This document shows, piece by piece, positions 1 through 7,657 of a stretch of DNA of 53,109 nt. Source of the DNA: Anabaena sp. FACHB-1237 (lineage in GTDB: Bacteria; Cyanobacteriota; Cyanobacteriia; Cyanobacteriales; Nostocaceae); assembly GCF_014696225.1 (NCBI RefSeq), contig NZ_JACJPV010000029.1:1-53109 (forward strand), given 5' to 3'. Both the position numbers and the translations under genes were made by a program. Within the stretch, counting starts at the first letter, position 1; the number at the start of each line of letters is the position of its first letter. The notes under the pieces were generated by a model that had not been told where the DNA came from, did no database searches, and saw only the letters and a list, made by a program, of their open reading frames with translations.

Positions 1-180
1 GACTAAAAAACTTAGCTTACAACACAGGTCAAACTATTTATCAAATTAAGCATAATTTGCTTTCTAATTATTTAATAGGACAACTAAAACGTCCAGATAT
101 TGCTATGTCAATGGTTTAGTCTTTAGGCGCTCGGTGCGGCTACGCCGCACCATCGCTTGTGCCAGTTGCGTAAGTCCTAT
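1..180. repeat. Left copy of a 180-bp terminal inverted repeat (IS end)
   Basis: Bases 1-180 are the exact reverse complement of 52930-53109. The inner end carries GCGTAAGTCCT, the mirror of the AGGACTTACGC ends of MITEs found elsewhere in the window. The outer part encodes the last 38 codons of a protein. The simplest reading is that both ends of the window lie in two oppositely oriented copies of the same insertion sequence, as happens when an assembly stops in a repeat. Confidence 0.85.
3..119 (+). pseudogene. C-terminal end of a probable transposase (cut by the window edge)
   Basis: An open frame enters from the window edge and stops at 117-119, giving 38 residues that end in KRPDIAMSMV. 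It is followed 60 bp later by a terminal inverted repeat (GCGTAAGTCCT), the layout of the 3' end of an IS. I could not assign the transposase family from so short a tail. The same peptide is encoded at the other end of the window on the minus strand. Confidence 0.5.
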
Positions 181-263
181 CAATATTTAATTCTCGCAAC
201 TTTGGTGCTAAACGTTGAGTTTCTTAAAATGTTACAATATCAGTGGTAGTAGAGGAAAAAACG

Positions 264-653
264 ATGAAAAAAGCATTGATGATTAAAATACTCATTTCAT
301 CACTAACTTGCTTAAATATATTTACTCCTGATCAGGTTGCGGCTCAACTTTTACCACAACCTTGGGTGACGGTGGGAAGTAAAGATAGTGAAGTTACTTA
401 TGGTGCGGGTGTTAAGGTTTTAGGTTTTGGTGTTGAAGTAGGAAGGGGTCCTCAAGGTGCTACGGGAGCAGATGTTTTAAAATTCTTGAGTTTACCAGTG
501 ATTTCACCTTATGTCGGAATTGGCTGGTATTCGGAAGATAAAGGAGTGGCTGTTTCTGGAGGTGTACAAGTAGTGACTAGCGATCATCTTTTTGTAGGTG
601 CTGGTTACAATTCTGTGCGAGGATTTAATGGTCAAATCGGTGTAAAATTCTAG
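264..653 (+). CDS. Small exported protein, possible outer-membrane type
   Basis: About 129 residues from the ATG at 264; a GTG at 243 is also in frame, but AGAGGA at 251-256 and the signal peptide (MKKALMIKILISS, hydrophobic core, cut near VAAQ) favour 264. The mature part is rich in Gly, Val and Tyr in alternating patterns and ends in VKF, a terminal Phe as in outer-membrane beta-barrel proteins. No family is recognised. It lies inside the presumed classical nifD element. A fragment of a second copy of its 3' end is at 13727-13840 in the nifH element, so the gene has moved between elements. Confidence 0.6.
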   Translation: MKKALMIKILISSLTCLNIFTPDQVAAQLLPQPWVTVGSKDSEVTYGAGVKVLGFGVEVGRGPQGATGADVLKFLSLPVISPYVGIGWYSEDKGVAVSGGVQVVTSDHLFVGAGYNSVRGFNGQIGVKF

Positions 654-669
654 AGGATGTTTGGATTTT

Positions 670-1278
670 TTAATTCTTTTTTTCAATCCCCTTGTCGTCC
701 GTTAAGCCTTCTATTTCTTCCTCTGTAAAAATAGGAGGCCATAATTCAAAAATAGGTACTTCCCAACCAGGAAAAAGTTCAGGTAAAGTTAAAATATCGC
801 CATTATAAAAAACTATTGGCTCACCTTGAGAACGATAAACTGTGACTGTTTCCTCATCAGGGTCAATTAAAATTCCAATAATTGCACCTAATTTGATCAA
901 GTTAAGAATTTTATTTTTTAATGTTTTAATTCTATCACTTTGAGATTTAATTTCTACTACTAAATCTGGTACAAGTTCACCAAAATAACGGGGACTTTGA
1001 CGCAACCTTGCAGCACTGACAAAAGAAACATCAGGAGCGGTTAAGTTGCTATCTGGTAAAATAAAACCACCCGCAGAATCAAATACTCTTCCTAAACGAC
1101 GGGGATTTACCCAAGCAAAGAGGAAAGCAATTAAACGACTGCTAATTTCACTAGATACAATATCCGATGGACCCACAATAGAAATTCTCCCGTTTTCTAA
1201 TTCCACATCGTAATCTAAACCTGCTTCATTGATGGCACTTTGTAGTTTTTCTACATCTTGAACTGTCATGATAGCCAT
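670..1278 (-). CDS. Uma2 family protein (PD-(D/E)XK nuclease fold), copy 1
   Basis: 202 residues. The Uma2 core is visible: an N-terminal YDVELENGRISIVGPSD strand region, APDVSFV with the acidic Asp, and VVEIKSQSD providing the E-x-K pair of the PD-(D/E)XK fold. The function of Uma2 proteins is not established; they are very numerous in cyanobacteria and often sit in accessory DNA. It is strongly similar to the next gene (1447-2022) along nearly all its length, so the two are a tandem duplication, now separated by a 100-bp MITE. The C-terminus carries about 11 extra residues relative to its neighbour. Confidence 0.8.
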   Translation of the reverse strand: MAIMTVQDVEKLQSAINEAGLDYDVELENGRISIVGPSDIVSSEISSRLIAFLFAWVNPRRLGRVFDSAGGFILPDSNLTAPDVSFVSAARLRQSPRYFGELVPDLVVEIKSQSDRIKTLKNKILNLIKLGAIIGILIDPDEETVTVYRSQGEPIVFYNGDILTLPELFPGWEVPIFELWPPIFTEEEIEGLTDDKGIEKKN

Positions 1279-1312
1279 AAGTTTATACTCCTGATGATAA
1301 ATTTAAATTATA

Positions 1313-1412
1313 AGCTAATGTGCAGCACTCACTGTATAATTAAAAAACCTGAAGTTACAGTAGCACAAGCATCTTGCCTGTATTAATTATTCAAGTTAAA
1401 GGCACAACAGCT
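1313..1412. repeat. 100-bp MITE, copy 1 (TA-flanked)
   Basis: Starts AGCTAATGTGCAGCACTC and ends CACAACAGCT, bounded by TA on both sides (1311-1312 and 1413-1414). Near-identical copies are at 42273-42372 and, inverted, at 47931-48030. This copy lies between two duplicated Uma2 genes. The TA flanks fit insertion by a Tc1/mariner (IS630)-type transposase. Confidence 0.85.
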
Positions 1413-1446
1413 TAGACTAGTTTTGGATCATTTTCTATTTGATGTT

Positions 1447-2022
1447 TTAACCTTGTATTTCTTCCTCTGTAAAAATAGGAGGCCATAATTCAGAAATAGG
1501 TACTTCCCAACCAGGAAAAAGTTCAGGTAAAGTTAAAATATCGCCATTATGAAAAACTATTGCTTCACCTTGAGAACGATAAACTGTTACAGTTTCTTCA
1601 TCAGGATCAATTAAAATTCCAATAATTGCACCTAATTTGATCAAGTTGAGAATCTTATTTTTTAATGTTTTAATTCTATCACTTTGAGATTTAATTTCTA
1701 CTACTAAATCTGGTACAAGTTCGCCAAAATAACCAGGACTTTGACGCAGACGTGCAGCACTGACAAAAGAAACATCGGGAGCGGTTAAGTTGCTATCTGG
1801 TAAAATAAAACCTCCAGCAGAATCAAATACTCTTCCTAAGCGACAGGGATAAACCCAGTTAGCTAATAGTCGGCTAAAAAGAATACCAATTTCGCTAGAT
1901 ACGACATCTGATGGACCCACAATAGAAATTCTCCCGTTTGTTAACTCAACATCGTAATCTAAACCTGCATCATTGATAGCAGTTTGCAGTTTTTCCACAT
2001 CTTTAATAGTCATGATTGGCAT
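1447..2022 (-). CDS. Uma2 family protein, copy 2 (tandem paralogue)
   Basis: 191 residues, with the same landmarks as the gene at 670-1278 (APDVSFV, then LVVEIKSQSDR). Differences cluster in the segment after the first third (SEIGILFSRLLANWV against SEISSRLIAFLFAWV), while the C-terminal half is almost identical, suggesting recent duplication or gene conversion. Probably a nuclease-fold protein of unknown role. Confidence 0.8.
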   Translation of the reverse strand: MPIMTIKDVEKLQTAINDAGLDYDVELTNGRISIVGPSDVVSSEIGILFSRLLANWVYPCRLGRVFDSAGGFILPDSNLTAPDVSFVSAARLRQSPGYFGELVPDLVVEIKSQSDRIKTLKNKILNLIKLGAIIGILIDPDEETVTVYRSQGEAIVFHNGDILTLPELFPGWEVPISELWPPIFTEEEIQG

Positions 2023-2088
2023 AAAATAATACTCCTAATATACAAAGTTGGGGTAATTCAACCAAACACAATTTGATTTTAGATTTCC

Positions 2089-2820
2089 TTAAATTGTATC
2101 TGGATCAATATTTAACTCTCTCAATTTTGCGGCTAACCTTTGATATTTTTCATTTGATATTTTCGCTTTTTCTGCTTCCATTGCTGCTCTTTTTGCTTCC
2201 ATCTGTGCGCTTTCTTCCGGTGTAGGAACTAAAACTCCTGATGATGTAAAATATCTTAATAAACCCTCATGAATCCCTAAGTATAAACCCAATTCTTCAC
2301 TCCATAAATGTCCTTTTTCGTTAGGTTGTAAGGGTTGATATTTGCCACTAATTAAATTAAATCCTGCAAATTCTAATGTATAAGGATCAAACCAAAAATA
2401 ATCAGGTGTACGGAAAGTATCTTGATAAAGTAGTTTTTTAGTTTCTCTATCAGTTTTAGCTGTAGTTGGTGAAATAATTTCGACAATGACATGAGGATAT
2501 TTGCCATTTTCTTCCCACACTACCCAACTTTTTCTAGTTTTTCGTTCTGTTCCTAAAACTACGAAAAAATCTGGATCTCTAACATCTTTTGATTTTTTTT
2601 GATGAGGACTATAGTAGATGCTTAGATTTCCGACAGCATAAAAATCAGTTCTCTCCTTCCATAACCATTCTAAACATTTAAGGAGGAGAATAATTTGTCG
2701 TAAATGCAGTTCTGTTTCCACGGGAGGTTCATCACTATATAGGTCACTGGGGGGGAAAATTATCTCTTCTGATATATCTTCTAAGGTATTAGTTTGTGAT
2801 TCCAGCGCTTGAGTAATCAT
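2089..2820 (-). CDS. Uma2 family protein with charged helical C-terminus
   Basis: About 243 residues from the Met of MITQALES; an upstream in-frame ATG at 2850 would add ten residues but has no ribosome-binding site. Uma2 features are DPDFFVVLG, VIVEIISPTTAKTDRETK and DYFWFDPYTLEFAG. The last ~45 residues (QMEAKRAAMEAEKAK and following) form a charged coiled-coil tail, typical of one cyanobacterial Uma2 subgroup. Role unknown. It is the third Uma2 gene in a row on this strand, within the presumed nifD element. Confidence 0.8.
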   Translation of the reverse strand: MITQALESQTNTLEDISEEIIFPPSDLYSDEPPVETELHLRQIILLLKCLEWLWKERTDFYAVGNLSIYYSPHQKKSKDVRDPDFFVVLGTERKTRKSWVVWEENGKYPHVIVEIISPTTAKTDRETKKLLYQDTFRTPDYFWFDPYTLEFAGFNLISGKYQPLQPNEKGHLWSEELGLYLGIHEGLLRYFTSSGVLVPTPEESAQMEAKRAAMEAEKAKISNEKYQRLAAKLRELNIDPDTI

Positions 2821-2897
2821 CATGTATGATACCAAGTAGTTACTTATCAATTATAACATGAATGTAAAAATGTTAAATTATTGGTACACTGATTATT

Positions 2898-3125
2898 AAG
2901 TCACCATAAACTTTAGGATGTCGCCCTCCTATTGCTGGTACTAGGGTTTCTGTCCAACGCATTGCTGCTTAGTACAAAATGGGATTAAATGCGGAAGAAA
3001 TCACTGAACGCATGGGTAATGTAACTCTTATTCCAGTGTATGCAGCTTTAACTTATTATCATGCTGATCGAGAAGAAATGGAGGGCTATATTGCTGCTGA
3101 AAAAGCTGATTATCAACGGTTATAG
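2898..3125 (+). pseudogene. DUF433 family antitoxin, inactivated
   Basis: Reading from about 2916 gives CRPPIAGTRVSVQRIAA, an in-frame TAG (2970-2972), then YKMGLNAEEITERMG and a tail ending KADYQRL before a TAG at 3123. This is the DUF433 core, and the stop replaces a residue that is usually Trp (TGG to TAG). A further in-frame stop lies just upstream, and no start codon is convincing. DUF433 proteins usually pair with a DUF5615 PIN-like toxin, which is absent here. Confidence 0.65.
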
Positions 3126-3142
3126 ATGAAGGAGATAAGTCT

Positions 3143-3442
3143 ATGGAAAGTATGAAAATCAAAGCACAAATTGGTAATGATGGGATAGTCAAAATTGAAC
3201 TTCCTCCTGAGTTTGCTAATGAAGAATTAGAAATGGTGATTGTATTTCAACGTATTGCCAAAACGTCATTAAAATCTGACAATAAATCTCCAGAAGAGTT
3301 AGGATATTCTCGGAGATTTTTAGAAGAAGTAGTAGGTATTTGGGAAGGTGAAATGATTCAAATTCCAGAACAGCTTCAGTTTGAAGAACGGGAAGAAATT
3401 CAATTTCATTTAGTAAAAAACCAGTTAGACTTCATCGTCTGA
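3143..3442 (+). CDS. Probable VapB-type antitoxin, toxin missing
   Basis: 99 residues. The N-terminus MKIKAQIGNDGIVKIELPPE and the SPEELGYSRRFLEEVVGIWEG segment match a cyanobacterial antitoxin group normally followed at once by a PIN-domain (VapC) toxin. AAGGAG lies 8 bases before the ATG; a second ATG at 3152 is possible. Family members usually end near EEREEIQ, and here the frame runs on for about 12 unrelated residues (FHLVKNQLDFIV) without any PIN gene. The toxin therefore seems to have been deleted, with its junction inside the 3' end of this gene. It overlaps the opposite-strand gene at 3425. Confidence 0.55.
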   Translation: MESMKIKAQIGNDGIVKIELPPEFANEELEMVIVFQRIAKTSLKSDNKSPEELGYSRRFLEEVVGIWEGEMIQIPEQLQFEEREEIQFHLVKNQLDFIV

Positions 3443-3739
3443 TTCTTTCGGCAACGAACTTAAATTTTCACCTTGCGCGTGGACTGTTCTGTGCTTTTTA
3501 GAGATATTCAGCAAATATTTTTCTGGTGGGGGGATGGGATGGCTTTTACCTTTGGGAGTAAGTCTTTGGTGGGCTTCGTAGCGAGCGACGATTTTCTGCC
3601 AATCATCTGGGTATAACTCCTTAAACTTCAGGATAAAGTCTGAATCAGAATGGTTTCCATTTAAGTTTTTCAGCGTTCTCAAAATTTTTTCTTCTTTTTT
3701 TAAAAAAACTTGTCCTTTAGGCACTCTTAATCTTCTCAT
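3425..3739 (-). CDS. Hypothetical protein
   Basis: 104 residues, basic and hydrophilic, starting MRRLRVPKGQVFLKKEEK, with a middle segment LYPDDWQKIVARYEAHQ and no membrane segment. I recognise no family. It overlaps the end of the antitoxin gene by 18 bases on the other strand. The lack of signal peptide and the positive charge would allow a nucleic-acid-related role, but that is a guess. Confidence 0.5.
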   Translation of the reverse strand: MRRLRVPKGQVFLKKEEKILRTLKNLNGNHSDSDFILKFKELYPDDWQKIVARYEAHQRLTPKGKSHPIPPPEKYLLNISKKHRTVHAQGENLSSLPKESDDEV

Positions 3740-3920
3740 TAATTCCTCGATTTTTCTAAATTGGTACGGTCTGACTATAGTATAGTCAGGATATGCTAAT
3801 AATATATATTATCGCCAACTATGATTACAATGGGTACTCGCACTTCTTCCAACCTAACGAGCGATCGCACTTTCCCAAATATTCAATGATAAAATCAAGA
3901 AAACTAAAAATAATCTACCT

Positions 3921-4067
3921 ATGACAGCTACACTCATTAAACCTTCCCAATTCCTACCAGAAGGAATCTGTATCAAGCGTATTAAAAACCTCATGTTATT
4001 CAAATTTACCGATAAACTAGGGGAGCGAATGCAAGAACTCTCAACACTGTATTTCTTTATTGTCTAA
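3921..4067 (+). pseudogene. Truncated small cyanobacterial gene
   Basis: ATG at 3921 opens a 48-residue frame: MTATLIKPSQFLPEG, then KFTDKLGERMQEL, then an unrelated end (STLYFFIV) and TAA at 4065. The first 40 residues look like the start of a small charged protein common in filamentous cyanobacteria, in which LGERMQEL continues into a Lys/Glu-rich helix. The break is where IS607-like sequence begins on the other strand, so an insertion probably cut the gene. Confidence 0.4.
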
Positions 4068-4226
4068 GTTTGACACATTTTGTATAGGTTTGTAAATAGC
4101 ATTTTTGAGACGATCTTTGATTTCTTTGGAGTAATTTCTCAATCCGTACAACCGACAAGAAAAGCAGTGAATAATTGCCATTAGGTCTTCTACTAATTCT
4201 TGTTGGGGTGACAAAGATTCCTGGTT
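4041..4226 (-). pseudogene. IS607-type serine recombinase (tnpA), C-terminal remnant
   Basis: The minus strand from 4226 to the TGA at 4041 reads QESLSPQQELVEDLMAI, IHCFSCRLYGLRNYSKEI, then a Lys-rich tail. The EDLMAI-HCFSCRLYGLR signature is the C-terminal end of the serine resolvase-like transposases of the IS607 family. The catalytic N-terminal domain and the companion tnpB are missing. The remnant abuts the truncated gene at 3921 and the clipped start of the HNH gene at 4253. Confidence 0.6.
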
Positions 4227-4252
4227 TGCAACTATGATCTCTTTACGAGCAA

Positions 4253-4669
4253 GTGAGACAACGCGCTCAGTATCGCTGTGAATACTGTCACTACCCTGAA
4301 CTTCTTAGCACAGCACCTCTTTCTATTGACCATTTGCAACCTCAATCTTTGGGAGGTACTGATAATCTTGATAATCTTGCCCTTGCCTGTCGTCGTTGCA
4401 ATGAAAGACGTTACAATTTTACTACAGGTATTGATCCCGACACTGGAAAAGAAACTCCCTTGTTTAATCCCCGTCAGCAAATTTGGGCTGAACATTTTAT
4501 GTGGACATTTGACGGTTTATGTATTATTGGCAAAACTCCCACAGGACGAGCAACCTGTGAACGTCTTGATCTAAATGATGAACGTCGTGGAGAAAAATTC
4601 ATTCAAAAATCTCGACAAAGATGGGTTGAAAGTGGTCTACATCCTCCTGAAGATGATCCACAAGAATAA
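4253..4669 (+). CDS. HNH endonuclease
   Basis: 138 residues from a GTG at 4253 (VRQRAQYRCEYCHYPE). Zinc-finger HNH layout: CEYC, then SIDHLQPQSLGGTDNLDNLA with the catalytic His, then CRRCNERR. The remaining ~75 residues are a family-typical tail (GKETPLFNPRQQ, ATCERLDLNDERR). An in-frame TGA lies 18 bases upstream and the usual few N-terminal residues are absent, so the 5' end may have been trimmed by the adjacent IS607 remnant. Family members are metal-dependent DNA nucleases of uncertain role; this one sits inside the presumed nifD element. Confidence 0.75.
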   Translation: MRQRAQYRCEYCHYPELLSTAPLSIDHLQPQSLGGTDNLDNLALACRRCNERRYNFTTGIDPDTGKETPLFNPRQQIWAEHFMWTFDGLCIIGKTPTGRATCERLDLNDERRGEKFIQKSRQRWVESGLHPPEDDPQE

Positions 4670-4937
4670 TGGAAAAAATAGTTATTAGGGTACATTGGAC
4701 AAATAATCTAACATACCTTACTATTTAGGCTAATAAAATTCCGAATAAAAAAGTTTTATATTAAACACTCTTGATTTAAGTCAAATTTAAGCCAAGCCTC
4801 AAACCTTGAAAAATCAAACCTTTACCACTTGCAGTTATTCACAAACAATGTTATATTAGAACATAATAAAATCAATTTAGGCTAAAAATTTAACTCTCAT
4901 AATTCCCCAACCAAAAAACCTGAAATTATCGCACCTT

Positions 4938-5456
4938 TCAAACAACATTACCAAGTTCGGAGTAATCCCAAGAGTGCATTTGACGGAAAGGAAGACCCAT
5001 CTTTTGGAAGACATACTTCTCTTTCACACCAGAAGCAACTAAGTCTGGTTTCAATGCTTTGATAAATTCTTCAAATTCGTAAGCGGTAACGTCGTCATAA
5101 ACGATAGTTCCGTTTTCAATGTAGTGAGTGGTACGTTTATAGTCGTCATTATGAGCGAACTCATAACCAGTACCTACTAATCTCATTCCTAAATCTTGGA
5201 ACGCGGGTACAACGTGACGGGGACGTAAACCACCAACCATCATTGCCACTGTCTTACCTTCTAAACGGGGGCGATACTTAGCAACGATCGCATCCATGGA
5301 AGGTTGATATTTAGCAATAACTTTCTCAGCGTTTTCTTGAATCTTAGAATCAAATTTAGAAGCAATTTCACGTAAAGATGCAGCAATCTTGGTAGGTCCA
5401 AAGAAGTTATACTCCATCCAGGGTAGATAAAAGCGATAATCCTGTAATCCTTCCAT
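4938..5456 (-). CDS. nifD: nifD, middle segment (interrupted on both sides)
   Basis: Nitrogenase MoFe protein alpha subunit, C-terminal third. From the core at 5425 it reads [20 protein letters not shown] through to MHSWDYS, containing the conserved His of QMHSWDYS that ligates FeMo-co. The first 12 codons ([11 protein letters not shown]) belong to the mini-element and the last six (ELGNVV) to the classical nifD element. After excision of the mini-element it joins the segment at 7765-8666; after excision of the second element it would join the missing last ~30-40 codons. By itself it is not a functional gene. Confidence 0.9.
   Translation of the reverse strand: MEGLQDYRFYLPWMEYNFFGPTKIAASLREIASKFDSKIQENAEKVIAKYQPSMDAIVAKYRPRLEGKTVAMMVGGLRPRHVVPAFQDLGMRLVGTGYEFAHNDDYKRTTHYIENGTIVYDDVTAYEFEEFIKALKPDLVASGVKEKYVFQKMGLPFRQMHSWDYSELGNVV
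4958..4968 (-). other. Classical nifD-element core site (GGATTACTCCG)
   Basis: On the minus strand GGATTACTCCG falls in the nifD codons for HSWDYS. This 11-bp sequence is the known core repeat where XisA excises the nifD element in Anabaena PCC 7120. Upstream the frame is normal NifD; directly after the core it leaves NifD homology (ELGNVV, stop) instead of continuing with the usual GPYHGYDGF. So 4957 and lower is inside an element and the partner core lies beyond the window. Confidence 0.85.
5419..5425 (-). repeat. Mini-element core, distal copy (TACCCTG)
   Basis: Crossover repeat at the nifK-proximal side of the mini-element, in the context TTTTATC-TACCCTG-GATGGAG on the minus strand; everything after the core is nifD. 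Confidence 0.8.
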
Positions 5457-5905
5457 AGCAATAGTTTCAAAAAGATTAACTAAGATATGGATTACTTATA
5501 GCTTAAAACCTCAAGAAAAACCGCTTAAAATGCTATTTATTGCAACAATTAATTAATAAATGTTATGGCTTGAAAAAACAGTAGTAACATACGTTACAGA
5601 ATATATAATTTCTAAATTTTACGTCACCAATAAAAATTTTATTTCTAAATCACAATAGTGCCGTCACGGTCGTCACTTTCCTTATATAGCAATACTTTCA
5701 AGTCGTCACTAGGTCGTCACTTTTATGAGATTATTGGGAACAGGGAACAGAAGGTTCAGAAATGAGAAATGATTTAATGGGAAAATAGTTGATCTATAAA
5801 ATCAACTATTTTCTCCGTGAATAATTATTTTGAAAATATTGAAAAATCGCTATTACTAAATAATAGTGCTAGAATATTTATTGTAAATATTCTAGTTTTT
5901 TTATT
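5457..5905. other. Non-coding arm of the nifD mini-element
   Basis: AT-rich, with no supported gene. It holds two direct GTCGTCAC motifs (around 5668 and 5703), a further GTCGTCAC repeat context at 5660-5720, and an inverted pair around 5798-5814 (AAAATAGTTGAT / ATCAACTATTTT). The latter could bind a protein or stall transcription. No tRNA or known RNA is recognised. Confidence 0.4.
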
Positions 5906-6265
5906 ATGGCAGAACCTACATTAACTCAAGTATTTGGTAGCGGTGCTACGCAAGACGCTACTACTATCACAATCAGTAAATCTGATCTGACAGAAATTGG
6001 ATTAACACCAGACGCCAACAATTCAGCCGAATCTTTATTGATAGCTGAGATCATGGGTAAACTACAACCAACACCACAACTACTAATAATTGAAACCAGC
6101 CAATTTAAAACAGGAGACCAGATAAAACCCAAAAACCCTAAAAAAGATCAAAAAAATAAGGTCTACACAGTGACCTGTGTAGACCGGGGGCGGATTTATG
6201 GAAAAGCGGCTAGAGATTTTCGATCTAAGTCTTGGACACCTTCAGAGATTGAATTAGTTGGTTAA
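5906..6265 (+). CDS. Hypothetical protein of the nifD mini-element
   Basis: 119 residues starting MAEPTLTQVFGSGATQDATT, with a hydrophilic Lys-rich segment (KPKNPKKDQKNK) and a C-terminal end GRIYGKAARDFRSKSW. No family is recognised; the start, a run of Thr/Ser then a small beta-rich body, has no signal peptide. It converges on the recombinase gene and overlaps its 3' end by 12 bases. As the only other gene of a 2.35-kb element, it could be an accessory or directionality protein, but nothing in the sequence proves this. Confidence 0.6.
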   Translation: MAEPTLTQVFGSGATQDATTITISKSDLTEIGLTPDANNSAESLLIAEIMGKLQPTPQLLIIETSQFKTGDQIKPKNPKKDQKNKVYTVTCVDRGRIYGKAARDFRSKSWTPSEIELVG

Positions 6266-7657
6266 ATGCTCCAATTGATACCGTATAAGCTGAGATTTTA
6301 ATAATTCAATTTCAGCTTTTAACCTTAAATTTTCCTCCTTTAAAAATTCAATATCCTCCTGACGATCAATAGCCATTTTGATAACTTTTTTCCGATTATC
6401 AAGGCTAAACCACTTCTGATAAATTTCCGTATGAATTTCTACGGAATGTCCTAAATTATCAGCAGCAGCCTTAATTGGTATTCCCATAATGTGCGCTCTA
6501 ATTGCCCAAGCATGGCGTAAATCATAGGGAGTAAATGGAATATTTACTCTACGAAACCATGATGAACAATTAACACGAATAGTATTAATATCGGTGAAGT
6601 TGTTTCTACCATCAGTTTGGTTCTTTAATAGTTCTAAATATTCAGCATTTTTCAAATCAAATAATTCTACCCAGTCAGGATATAGTGGTAAAGCCTCTCT
6701 ATATCCTGTTTTCGTGTCTTTATCAACTTTCCAAGTATTATCGGTGTTATCAGCCGATAACCACCAATTAATATCAGGATTTACAAATAGTTCACGTGGT
6801 CGTAAACCGTAAGTAGCAAGCATTCCATAAACCCATTGCCATAATTTCCAGGTATTAATTAAATCTTTTTTAATAGTTCCTTTTCTGGTTTGGGCATAGT
6901 TTGAGAAATTCTGAAAAAATGTAACCACATCCTCATCACTGGGAATATCCCTAATTTGAGGTTGTGGTTTTTTAATCTTGATGTTGTCTAAATTGAAAGT
7001 TGTTAATTTTAAAGTATTCCTTAAAACCTTCAATGTCTTAACCGCACTCTGTTTAGCGTGTTGGTTATCTAATTTTTCTATTGCTAATTCAATAGATTCT
7101 TGAGTTAGTAAAGTTTCACATCCCACATACCTTTTTAAATAATCAAGGTAGTAGGAAAATGTATGCTTTGATTTCTCTGTTAGTTTGTGAGTTTTAAAAT
7201 ATTCATTTTCAAAGGTTTCTAGCACATCACCAATAGTTCTTATAGATTCTGAAATTCTACCTTTACCTAAATATTTATCATTCCATTCAAAAGTTTTACG
7301 AGCTATTAATTTACCTAATTCTTGCGCCTCCTCCTCCGCGGTTTTTAGACCATCTAAGTTAGCAGGAATATTGAGGGAAATTTTATATTGCCTGTACCCA
7401 GTTCCCAACCTATCAGCATCACCAGGGCGAATTGGTAGCGAAGCCTGTAGCTGAATCGTATTTTTACTAACAACTAAACCGACTTTAACCTTACCAGCTT
7501 TTAACCGTCCTTTTACCTTGTCTAACTCTTGATTAAATTTGTTTTGTAAGTGTGTTTGTGTCGCTTGCATCTGTTTTATGTTTCCCCTATAAGAACCATC
7601 GGTAGATGCTGGCGGTTCATAGCCGTCGAATATGTCCTGATCTGGAAAATTTATCAT
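6254..7657 (-). CDS. XisA/XisC-type site-specific tyrosine recombinase of the nifD mini-element
   Basis: 467 residues. It probably excises the surrounding element from nifD during heterocyst development. Catalytic layout: Arg286 (YGLRPREL), Tyr378-x-x-Arg381 (PYDLRHAW, with Tyr where most integrases have His, as I recall for XisA and XisC), His404 (NLGHS) and nucleophile Tyr413 (IYQKWF). The first 230 residues form the DNA-binding arm domain; the last ~35 ([17 protein letters not shown]) are a leucine-zipper-like coil. The start is about 108 bp from the TACCCTG core and reads inward, in the nif direction. It is a close paralogue of the nifH-element recombinase at 9374-10801. Confidence 0.9.
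   Translation of the reverse strand: MINFPDQDIFDGYEPPASTDGSYRGNIKQMQATQTHLQNKFNQELDKVKGRLKAGKVKVGLVVSKNTIQLQASLPIRPGDADRLGTGYRQYKISLNIPANLDGLKTAEEEAQELGKLIARKTFEWNDKYLGKGRISESIRTIGDVLETFENEYFKTHKLTEKSKHTFSYYLDYLKRYVGCETLLTQESIELAIEKLDNQHAKQSAVKTLKVLRNTLKLTTFNLDNIKIKKPQPQIRDIPSDEDVVTFFQNFSNYAQTRKGTIKKDLINTWKLWQWVYGMLATYGLRPRELFVNPDINWWLSADNTDNTWKVDKDTKTGYREALPLYPDWVELFDLKNAEYLELLKNQTDGRNNFTDINTIRVNCSSWFRRVNIPFTPYDLRHAWAIRAHIMGIPIKAAADNLGHSVEIHTEIYQKWFSLDNRKKVIKMAIDRQEDIEFLKEENLRLKAEIELLKSQLIRYQLEHLTN

Noticed and set aside
1..4957. xisA of the classical nifD element and nifK within the window
   Set aside because: No recombinase or MoFe beta-subunit frame exists left of 4958; in PCC 7120 xisA lies at the nifK-proximal end, which would be outside the window.
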